A DNA stretch of 38,113 nt, from NCBI GenBank assembly GCA_964508975.1, contig CAZDVQ010000042.1, positions 1-38,113 on the forward strand, given 5' to 3'. The notes under the pieces were generated by a model. The model ran no database searches and was not told the DNA's origin. It saw only the letters and a program-made list of their open reading frames with translations. The stretch comes from CAZDVQ01 sp964508975 (GTDB taxonomy: Bacteria > Bacteroidota > Bacteroidia > Chitinophagales > Saprospiraceae). The translations under genes and the position numbers were made by a program. Below, piece after piece: positions 24,115 through 30,645 of the stretch (its first letter is position 1; each line of letters begins with the position of its first letter).

Positions 24115-24136
24115 TTGTAAGCCAAACCTCCTGCGG

Positions 24137-26584
24137 CTATATATTTTTTAACGTTTTCTCCACCTGCCGGTAATCCACAAAATATAAAACCTTCAAGGTA
24201 ATACTGTTTAGTTGGTCCTGATCCAGCACATTGCCTAAGTTGCGTACAAAGTTGCGGTCAACCACTTCGCCGAAGCTGAGCACCGAGTTTTTCCAGGTGA
24301 GGTTCAATTCTGAGCCTGGGGCAAAACGCCAGCGGAAGAATAAATCGACATTAAACGCGTTGAAATTGGTATTTCGGTTTACATTACCGGAATACTCGCC
24401 CAAAGTCCCATCATCTTGCAGCACGAAGTAATCGCTATAATCTACCAATCCCCAGTAGTGGCGTACCCGCAGGCTTATAGCGATGTTGCGGGTAAACAGG
24501 TATTGCGCTGAAATAGCGTTGATCACGTCCTGTCGGTATCGGTAACCGAATATACTTTCACCCTGATCTGTGAAAGTGGCGAAGCCAACATCATTAAAAC
24601 GCAGCACGGTTTCGTTGGAGATGTTCATATTGAAGCGGTCGCTAAACCGAACGATAGGCGTTAAACTACCATAAATGGCGGTGCGTTGCCATACACCGTT
24701 ATAACTACGGTTAATGCCACAGTTACCATCGAGTGCAAATGGCTTGCGGTAATCACTCGAAAACCAACCACTTAACTCCACGCTGGGCGGAAGGATAAAT
24801 TTCATCCCAGATTGGCGGGGTTCAAAATAGTCGTGGGTGGGCAACGGAAGCAAATTAAGGTCGAATCCAGTGGTCATAAACTTTCGGCTATTACCCACAG
24901 CACTCAAATTAATGAACAACTGGTTATGCACCATCGGTTTATACAACATGGCATAGTCAATCAAAAGATTGGCCCGGGCGTTATTGTACACCCAAAACGG
25001 CGAGAAAATGCGGTAGCCTACACTCAAGGTATGGGTAAAGTTGTTGGCCCGGGTCAAGAAGCCGAGGTCGTTCGGGTTATAGGTATTTGATTTTACATCT
25101 TGGGTTAACGAGAACCTAAAGTTGCCACTGGCTTTTTCAAATCCAGCGTAATAGGCAAAACCCATGTCGAGGTAAGTCTCTGAATTTTCTGATTGCACAT
25201 ACTGCTGGCTAAATGCACCCGAAGCATAAACCCCGTATTGGTTTTTCTTATCGCGTTTGCGGAAAGTCAAGGCACTCACGTTGGCATCGTTGTATTTGCC
25301 AAAACGCATCACGTTGGTATTGGTAAAACTAATAAACGAGTTGTTTGGCATGAGTTGATCCACCACCAACACGTTGTAGTTTGATACCGGCGAGGTTTGT
25401 ACGGTCCGGCTTCCATCAGGGCCTTGAATAACGGCCTCTGTGGGGCCAGTTATCGCGTTGAACACCCCGATACCAAAGCCTTTTTGGTTGCGGCCAGTTA
25501 ATTTTATAGCGTTGAGCAGCGGACTGCGTTCCGGGTTACTGGCTACATATTCGGCGCTGTCCAATCCGCTATAAGCTTTGTTGAACGCAATGGGTTGACT
25601 CCCAACCCGGCGGGAGTAAAACAAATCGCCGCGGTTCAAAATCTCGGTACCTTCGGTAAAGAAAGGACGGCGTTCTTCAAAGAAAATCTCGAAAGGGCCT
25701 ATGTTAAACTGTTGGTCGTCGGATAGTACATCGCTAAAGTCAGGGATCAGCGACACGTCGAGGGTAAGGCTTTGACCAATACCGTACTTGAGGTCCATGC
25801 CACCGCTAAATTGTGGTTTCCAATCGCTGGTGTTAGGGTCGCCATCCGATTGATGCTGCACACGGGCCACCGCAAATGGCAAGAAATTCAAACGGATAGA
25901 AGGTTTAATGCCGTGTATGCCAACGGCTTGCCCGTATTGCTGCACCTCGCCGTCAATGCTGGGGTCGATAGCCGCCCAAAAGGAAACTTCCCGGTCGCGG
26001 CGTACTTCCCGGAGGAAGTTGATGCCCCAGGTTTGTACATCTTGGTTCGGGAAACGCAGTTGTGAGTAAGGTATTTGCAGCTCGGCCGTCCAGCCTTGCT
26101 CGTCGATGTTGACCTGGCTCGACCAGGCGGCATCCCAGTTAAAATCTGCATCGCCAAGGGTGAGGCTAGCGTCAAATTCTACGCCACTGGCCGATACGCC
26201 AAAAGCAAAGGCACCTTGCTTACTCGATATAGCATCAATATACACCACGAATTTATCAGCGTTGATACTCCAGAAATCGTCGCGGGTAGAGAGCTGGCGG
26301 AGAATCTGCTCGGGGTTCGTGTCGTACATGCGCGCGGCCACGTAAAGGGCCTCGTCGTCGTAAAGTAGTTTCACTTCGGTTTGGTATGAGGAAGGCGTGT
26401 TCGGCTCGGGGCTTTTCTCTGTAAAACCTTGGGTAGCAGGTGCAATGAGCCAATCGGCCTCGTCGAGTTTACCGTCAATTTTTATACTGCTGCTGGCACG
26501 GATTACCTGTACCTCGCGTTGTGCAAAGCTGTTTTGGGACAATAAAAACCCTATCAAAAATATACAAAAAACCTGAAGACGCAT
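24137..26584 (-). CDS. DUF5916 outer-membrane protein with CBM9-like N-terminal domain
   Basis: An 815-residue exported protein: signal peptide MRLQVFCIFLIGFLLSQNSFAQ, then a carbohydrate-binding family 9-like domain (about 25-205: IKIDGKLDEADWLIAPA, LLYDDEALYVAARMYD, DKFVVYIDA, WGINFLREVRRDRE). It continues into the DUF5916 region (IPDFSDVLSDDQQFNIGPFEIFFEERRPFFTEG, about 285-320) and a C-terminal beta-barrel-like part. The family is common in Bacteroidota; a role in binding or importing glycans is suggested by the CBM9-like part but not proven. Single gene: the start is followed upstream by a long AT-rich gap, and vapC is convergent downstream. Confidence 0.85.
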   Translation of the reverse strand: MRLQVFCIFLIGFLLSQNSFAQREVQVIRASSSIKIDGKLDEADWLIAPATQGFTEKSPEPNTPSSYQTEVKLLYDDEALYVAARMYDTNPEQILRQLSTRDDFWSINADKFVVYIDAISSKQGAFAFGVSASGVEFDASLTLGDADFNWDAAWSSQVNIDEQGWTAELQIPYSQLRFPNQDVQTWGINFLREVRRDREVSFWAAIDPSIDGEVQQYGQAVGIHGIKPSIRLNFLPFAVARVQHQSDGDPNTSDWKPQFSGGMDLKYGIGQSLTLDVSLIPDFSDVLSDDQQFNIGPFEIFFEERRPFFTEGTEILNRGDLFYSRRVGSQPIAFNKAYSGLDSAEYVASNPERSPLLNAIKLTGRNQKGFGIGVFNAITGPTEAVIQGPDGSRTVQTSPVSNYNVLVVDQLMPNNSFISFTNTNVMRFGKYNDANVSALTFRKRDKKNQYGVYASGAFSQQYVQSENSETYLDMGFAYYAGFEKASGNFRFSLTQDVKSNTYNPNDLGFLTRANNFTHTLSVGYRIFSPFWVYNNARANLLIDYAMLYKPMVHNQLFINLSAVGNSRKFMTTGFDLNLLPLPTHDYFEPRQSGMKFILPPSVELSGWFSSDYRKPFALDGNCGINRSYNGVWQRTAIYGSLTPIVRFSDRFNMNISNETVLRFNDVGFATFTDQGESIFGYRYRQDVINAISAQYLFTRNIAISLRVRHYWGLVDYSDYFVLQDDGTLGEYSGNVNRNTNFNAFNVDLFFRWRFAPGSELNLTWKNSVLSFGEVVDRNFVRNLGNVLDQDQLNSITLKVLYFVDYRQVEKTLKNI

Positions 26585-26872
26585 ATGGGTTATAGTTTTT
26601 GGAAGCGCAAAAATGCGAACTTAGGTTATACCATTGCTACTATTTATCTGAATTGCTATAAATATTAGACTAAATTTAGCCGAAGGCTGTTTTTGCGAAA
26701 GGTCTTTTTTGTATATCGGTACTCTGGGCAAAATAATTCCATAGTAAAGACTTGCTTATTATTCGGGTAATACCCCGTTGCGAAAAGGGTCCCTTGGCAC
26801 AATGCGTCACATTTTAAACTGTTTCAGCCTAGAAACCTGGGGCCATTTTCAACTACCAATAATTCTACTCCG
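26585..26872. other. AT-rich intergenic region upstream of the DUF5916 gene
   Basis: About 290 nt with a short hairpin CGCAAAAATGCG near 26607 and no convincing -7 box or ORF. The region continues into an 8-bp-period tract and element H. Confidence 0.45.
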
Positions 26873-26912
26873 TCATTAAATCATTTTATCATTTATTCAT
26901 TTCATCATTTAT
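26873..26912 (+). repeat. 8-bp-period tract, left flank of element H
   Basis: Successive 8-mers TCATTAAA, TCATTTTA, TCATTTAT, TCATTTCA, TCATTTAT. A short T/G run then leads into the tail of element H. Confidence 0.7.
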
Positions 26913-26923
26913 ACTTTTTGGGG

Positions 26924-27020
26924 GCGCTGCGCCGCTACGCGTCGCCGGTCCCCTCTGGGGTTCGCTTTGCTCCGTGCTTCGCACCCGCGCCTACGGCGCG
27001 GCCCGCCGGGCACCTAGCGC
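26924..27020 (-). repeat. Structured GC-rich element, copy H
   Basis: Minus-strand copy. P1 is GCGCT/AGCGC (27016-27020 and 26924-26928). P2 is GGTGCCC/GGGGACC with one G-G mismatch. P3 is CCGCGCC-GTA-GGCGCGG. P4 is GTGC-GAA-GCAC. P6 is GCGACGC-GTA-GCGGCGC with an A-G mismatch. The tail is C-rich followed by AAAAA. It lies 21 nt from the stop codon of the GNAT gene. Confidence 0.8.
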
Positions 27021-27041
27021 GAGCCACGGCAGTTTTAAAAC

Positions 27042-27536
27042 CTACTCCCCCAACCCATACACCAACAAGCTCTCAGCCGAGTGTTGGTCGGTATACTCAT
27101 ATACAAAGCCCAAGCGCTCTAATAAGGCGATGGATGCCCTATTATCTGGCAGGGTGATCCCAATGATACGGGTATAAAGCCCAGTCTGTTTCAACGCATG
27201 CAAATATGCTTGACAGGCTTCCAAAGCATAGCCCTGCTTGGCAAACTCGGGTAACAGGGCAAAACCAATGTCTGGAAAATCATAGGTATCGCGATGTAAA
27301 AAAGTAACCAGCCCGAGTGGCTGGCCCGTTGCCTTGAGCGCAAAAACGTTGTAGAAATAGCCGTCGTGGTCCAGTATCTTCTGGATATACTGTTCGGCAT
27401 CTTGGATGCTTCGTATATTTCTATCGCCGATAAACTGTAACCAGCCCGGGCTATTTACCAGGGCCAATACAAATTCGGCATCCGCTAAGTTGATGGGCCT
27501 AAGGTGTAGGCGCTCGGTGTATAGTTCAAGTTGCAT
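27042..27536 (-). CDS. GNAT-family N-acetyltransferase (RimJ/RimL type)
   Basis: A 164-residue acetyltransferase. Visible features: MQLELYTERLHLRPINLADAEF at the start, a central FALKATGQPLGLVTFLHRD, DIGFALLPEFAKQGYALEACQAYLHAL (acetyl-CoA binding, QGYA) and IIGITLPDNRASIALLERLGFVYE. The substrate is unknown; relatives acetylate ribosomal proteins or small molecules. The start at 27536 is the family N-terminus; a longer frame to 27611 would run into element I. The gene stands alone between oppositely oriented copies H and I, whose heads face it. Confidence 0.88.
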   Translation of the reverse strand: MQLELYTERLHLRPINLADAEFVLALVNSPGWLQFIGDRNIRSIQDAEQYIQKILDHDGYFYNVFALKATGQPLGLVTFLHRDTYDFPDIGFALLPEFAKQGYALEACQAYLHALKQTGLYTRIIGITLPDNRASIALLERLGFVYEYTDQHSAESLLVYGLGE

Positions 27537-27564
27537 AAAATAGTATCTAGCTTGTGGGCCTGTC

Positions 27565-27657
27565 GCGTTAGCTGGCCGGAGGGCAGCCGCGCAGCGGCTG
27601 GTGCGTAGCACGGAGCAAAGCGAACCCCGTAGGACAGCGACCCCGAAGGGGGAACGC
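27565..27657 (+). repeat. Structured GC-rich element, copy I (simplest copy)
   Basis: Stem positions: P1 27565-27569 with 27653-27657 (GCGTT/AACGC). P2 27571-27577 with 27632-27638 (GCTGGCC/GGACAGC). P3 27585-27590 with 27594-27599 (AGCCGC-GCA-GCGGCT). P4 27601-27604 with 27608-27611 (GTGC-GTA-GCAC). P6 27641-27644 with 27648-27651 (CCCC-GAA-GGGG). This 93-nt copy is the shortest and may serve as a reference. Confidence 0.85.
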
Positions 27658-27679
27658 CCAAATCATAAAAAACACAAAG

Positions 27680-27835
27680 CTACGCTTCCCAATCCGGGAA
27701 AAAGTAATCCATGATTTTCTTGTAGTTATCCTGTGCCGACAAGCTATTGTACGCAAGTTTTATCTGGGTCAGGTGATAAATGCCGCCCTTCAAACCACTA
27801 GATTGTTCTTCACGCATTACTGCCAATAGGTCCAT
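27680..27835 (-). pseudogene. Fic-family N-terminal fragment
   Basis: A 51-residue ORF too short for most gene finders. Residues 1-31 (MDLLAVMREEQ, then LKGGIYHLTQIKLAYNS) resemble the N-terminal segment that precedes the Fic domain in many Fic/DUF4172-like proteins, where IYHxTQIxxxYNS is followed by an IEG motif. Here the IEG motif and the whole catalytic Fic domain (HxFx[DE]GNGR) are missing; the ORF ends LSAQDNYKKIMDYFFPDWEA. It is probably a deletion remnant, or a small retained protein. It begins 11 nt after the L,D-transpeptidase gene on the same strand, and element I follows it. Confidence 0.5.
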
Positions 27836-27846
27836 CACGCTTAACT

Positions 27847-28569
27847 TTATTTTTCCACCTCCAAAGGTATCAACTTTAATTCAGCTTTCAGCATATCGTA
27901 AAGTTCGTTTTCCCAATCCACCGCGTCGATTTGGGGGTACTGGGGGTTCATCCTAAAATCCCTCGGGCAGATGATAATCTTGACTTTACGGTTCAGGGCT
28001 TTTTGCGTCAGGAGAAATACCTCTTCGATAGCGGGGTCGCCGATGGGTATGCAACCAACGCTGGCCGCCTTCCCGTGGATAAAAATATCGCCCCCCATTT
28101 CAGCAACATTTGAAAACGTTGACTTAGCTCGATCAAATGCGTTAGGATAATTGACCTTGATTGAAAGATGAAAAGCACTATTGGGGTTTAAATACTCAAC
28201 TTCGTAAATACCCTCGGGTATTTGCCTGTCGCCCGATTGCAGTTTAGGCCCCAACACACCGCTGGAAGCCGTAAATGAATAGGATTTAATCCTGCGCAAA
28301 GTACCATCCTTTTTGGCAAAAACCTGTAATACTTTTTCCTCTTTAAAAGCTAGAAGCAACAGTTCATCGGGGTAAGTATCTTTAAATCCAGCGTAGACTA
28401 AGTTTGGCCTAAGCCTGTCCGCAACGGCTGGTTCTATCTGGGCGATGACCTCAGCAACAGTACGTCGACCCTTGATTTTATCTAAAATGGGCGCTTTGTA
28501 CTTGGCTAGGAATTGAACCAACACAAAACCTAGCACAAGTATGGCTAGAAGTAAAAATAGTTTTTTCAT
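27847..28569 (-). CDS. L,D-transpeptidase (YkuD) family protein
   Basis: A 240-residue protein anchored by an N-terminal membrane segment (MKKLFLLLAILVLGFVLVQFL). A YkuD-type domain follows: GDRQIPEGIYEVEYLNP (about 113-129), FHLSIKVNYPNAFDRA, GGDIFIHGKAASVGCIPIGDPAI with His165, Ser170 and catalytic Cys173. Such enzymes cross-link peptidoglycan stems or attach proteins to them; this variant resembles the ErfK-like group with an HGK...SVGC signature. The start at 28569 is preferred to the in-frame ATG at 28608 because it begins the signal anchor. It lies 43 nt downstream of the aminotransferase gene and probably shares its transcript. Confidence 0.88.
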   Translation of the reverse strand: MKKLFLLLAILVLGFVLVQFLAKYKAPILDKIKGRRTVAEVIAQIEPAVADRLRPNLVYAGFKDTYPDELLLLAFKEEKVLQVFAKKDGTLRRIKSYSFTASSGVLGPKLQSGDRQIPEGIYEVEYLNPNSAFHLSIKVNYPNAFDRAKSTFSNVAEMGGDIFIHGKAASVGCIPIGDPAIEEVFLLTQKALNRKVKIIICPRDFRMNPQYPQIDAVDWENELYDMLKAELKLIPLEVEK

Positions 28570-28612
28570 TGTAGTGGAAGGTTTTCGAGTCTGATCAGCG
28601 CTGCTCACTATA

Positions 28613-29380
28613 TTAAAACGGCAGTAAGGCAGATAGTTGTTGCTGTATAGGCCCTGTTGTCAGGAAAGAATTATCGGCGATTTGCCTCACGGGGCGTAGC
28701 CCTTGCACCGCGTTACAAGCCCAAGCAGCTTCAAAATGCGCTAATTCGGCTAACTGCACGGCACGCTCTTGCACCGCGTAGCCCGCACGGGACAGTTGCT
28801 CCAGCCAATAATCCCGGAACACACCCGCCACACAACCCGATGATAACGAAGGGGTTACAAACTCATGACCATTATAAAAAAAAAGGTTAGAGGCTGTCAA
28901 CTCGGCTACATGCCCCGATTCATGCAACAGCAAAACATCGTCAAAACCTTGTTTCTCGGCATACATCGCCGCCATCACATAAGGCAAAGCACTGCAAGTT
29001 TTGAGGCTAGAGATTAAAGAATCTTGCAATCGGATAGCATCGTACACCCCTACCCTATTTATGCTGGATAAAGGATTTTCATCCAGTGGTCGTACACTCG
29101 TTTGCCAAGCCATCGTGTTGGCCGCCGGGCGATACAAGCCCTCCGCATCTCGGTAAAAAGTAATGCGAACCCGTTGAGGCCGCATTTCTTCGGGCGACAG
29201 GGCGCCATGTATAATTGCTTGGAAAGCAGGTTTATCCAAATGGCTTGGCCATTCAAATTTTAGGACTTGTGCTGCAAAACGAGCACGTTTATAATGTTGC
29301 TCCAACAAGGGGATGTGGCCATTTGCCTGAACCCGAATCGACTCGAAAAAGCCATCGCCAAACAAAAAAGCCCGGTTCAT
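28613..29380 (-). CDS. Class IV aminotransferase / aminodeoxychorismate lyase-like
   Basis: A 255-residue PLP enzyme of fold type IV. The family opening is present (FLFGDGFFESIRV), then RVRITFYRD, the PLP-binding lysine in SSLKTCSALPYVMA (about 127), the glutamate in HVAELTASNLFF (about 160) and TPSLSSGCVAGVFRDYWLE. It could be PabC (making p-aminobenzoate for folate) or a branched-chain or D-amino acid aminotransferase; sequence by eye cannot decide, though length and GDGFFE favour PabC-like. It starts exactly at the stop codon of the upstream small secreted protein gene (zero spacing), and the L,D-transpeptidase gene follows 43 nt later. Confidence 0.85.
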   Translation of the reverse strand: MNRAFLFGDGFFESIRVQANGHIPLLEQHYKRARFAAQVLKFEWPSHLDKPAFQAIIHGALSPEEMRPQRVRITFYRDAEGLYRPAANTMAWQTSVRPLDENPLSSINRVGVYDAIRLQDSLISSLKTCSALPYVMAAMYAEKQGFDDVLLLHESGHVAELTASNLFFYNGHEFVTPSLSSGCVAGVFRDYWLEQLSRAGYAVQERAVQLAELAHFEAAWACNAVQGLRPVRQIADNSFLTTGPIQQQLSALLPF

Positions 29381-29746
29381 CTACTTGGGGATAGTTAGGG
29401 GCACCTTGCTGATATAAAGCACGGCCATGGACTCCAAGGAGGTCAACTTCAACGAAGCCACCTCTAGGCGCTCGCCTTCGGCTAATTCACTGATAGATAG
29501 CTTGTTGGAATTGGGCGACACTTCAAGGTATCCTGTATTTTCCTCACCGAGGAATATATCAATCGTGCCCTCGTCGATGCGGTAACGCTGGGTTACTACT
29601 GCGCCTCCGGCTTTATCCACAATGTCAAATGTAGCATTGCCTTTGGCATCCGGCTTGTTTAAACGAACCGTTACCTCGTCGAGCTGAGCCTGCGCAGAAA
29701 GCAATCCGAACAAGCAAAAAATCCCAGTGTAAAATATCTTCTTCAT
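29381..29746 (-). CDS. Small secreted protein of unknown function
   Basis: A 121-residue protein with a signal peptide (MKKIFYTGIFCLFGLLSAQAQ) and a mature domain of about 100 residues, likely beta-rich (LDEVTVRLNKPDAKGNATF, VVTQRYRIDEGTIDIFLGEEN, VASLKLTSLESMAVLYISKV). No family recognised. The start at 29746 begins the signal peptide; the longer frame to 29821 would cover a -7 box at 29803-29810. It ends directly before the aminotransferase start, so the two are co-transcribed. Confidence 0.6.
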   Translation of the reverse strand: MKKIFYTGIFCLFGLLSAQAQLDEVTVRLNKPDAKGNATFDIVDKAGGAVVTQRYRIDEGTIDIFLGEENTGYLEVSPNSNKLSISELAEGERLEVASLKLTSLESMAVLYISKVPLTIPK

Positions 29747-29802
29747 ATGAGCTCTTAAACTTTTGTATGGGTAAATGAGGTAAATTACAAAAACATCTAT
29801 GG

Positions 29803-29810
29803 CAAAACTA
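29803..29810 (-). promoter_or_regulatory. Possible -7 box for the 29746-27680 gene run
   Basis: TAGTTTTG on the minus strand fits TAnnTTTG, 56 nt before the start at 29746. The -33 element is not clear. If real, it drives the secreted protein, the aminotransferase and the L,D-transpeptidase. Confidence 0.35.
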
Positions 29811-29870
29811 GTGCCAATCATGCTTTGAAAAGTATCAAAAATGCCCGAGTTGCCTTAGAGTATGTTTGGA

Positions 29871-30527
29871 CTAGATAGCCATCTCAGGCACATGGTCCGG
29901 AACGACCAATTTACCTGCGGTAGCCTTGATAATTTCGGCCACTGTAACCCCCGGGGCACGCTCAAGCAAGTGGAAAGCACCGTCTTTGATCTCGTAAAAG
30001 GCCATATCGGTAATAACCCTGCGGATACAAGCCTTGCCCGTAAGTGGCAACGTACACTCAGGCAACAATTTAGATTCTCCTTCTTTGTTCGTTTGCATCA
30101 TGGCCACGATAATATTGCGTGCCGAGGCTACCAAGTCCATAGCGCCGCCCATACCTTTAACCATCTTACCAGGTATTTTCCAGTTGGCGATATCACCATT
30201 TTCAGATACCTCCATGGCGCCGAGCACGGTAAGGTCAACGTGCCCACCACGAATCATTTCAAAGCTCTCAGCCGATGAAAACAAAGAAGCGCCTGGCAAC
30301 ATGGTAACGGTTTGTTTACCTGCATTGATGAGGTCAGCATCTACATCTTCCTCTTTCGGGAAAGGCCCCATGCCCAACAAACCGTTTTCAGATTGCAGGA
30401 AAACCTCCATTCCGCTTGGGATATAATTGGCCACCAAGGTTGGGATGCCAATACCGAGGTTTACGTAGTAACCGTCTTGTAATTCTTGCGCAATACGCTT
30501 TGCGATTCCGTGTTTATCTAGAGCCAT
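29871..30527 (-). CDS. scoB: 3-oxoacid CoA-transferase subunit B
   Basis: A 218-residue subunit of the family I CoA-transferase that moves CoA from succinyl-CoA to acetoacetate or similar acids. Motifs: YVNLGIGIPT (about 21-30), the catalytic glutamate in QSENGLLG (Glu47), LPGASLFSSAESFEMIRGGHVDLTVLGAMEVS, and GMGGAMDLV. The A subunit, normally adjacent, is not next to it: the upstream neighbour is the OmpA terminator and the downstream gene is the unrelated secreted protein 124 nt away. A -7 box lies 25 nt upstream. Confidence 0.93.
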   Translation of the reverse strand: MALDKHGIAKRIAQELQDGYYVNLGIGIPTLVANYIPSGMEVFLQSENGLLGMGPFPKEEDVDADLINAGKQTVTMLPGASLFSSAESFEMIRGGHVDLTVLGAMEVSENGDIANWKIPGKMVKGMGGAMDLVASARNIIVAMMQTNKEGESKLLPECTLPLTGKACIRRVITDMAFYEIKDGAFHLLERAPGVTVAEIIKATAGKLVVPDHVPEMAI

Positions 30528-30552
30528 GGTTGGGTCATTGTATTTGAATGGC

Positions 30553-30560
30553 CAAAATTA
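30553..30560 (-). promoter_or_regulatory. -7 box for scoB
   Basis: TAATTTTG on the minus strand, consensus TAnnTTTG, 25 nt upstream of the start. No clear TTG -33 box. Confidence 0.45.
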
Positions 30561-30596
30561 TAGAATTGTATTGATTATATAAGTATCTGGGCCATA

Positions 30597-30625
30597 AAAA
30601 AAGCCGCTCTTTTGGAGCGGCTTTT
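30597..30625 (-). terminator. Terminator after the OmpA-like gene
   Basis: Stem AAAAGCCGCTC / GAGCGGCTTTT with a 5-nt loop, followed on the minus strand by a T run. It is 20 nt past the stop codon of the OmpA-like gene. Confidence 0.85.
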
Positions 30626-30645
30626 CAATATCGTTTCAAGTAAGC

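Noticed and set aside
26585..26872. Hidden gene upstream of the DUF5916 gene
   Set aside because: No frame longer than about 40 codons with protein-like composition was seen on either strand.
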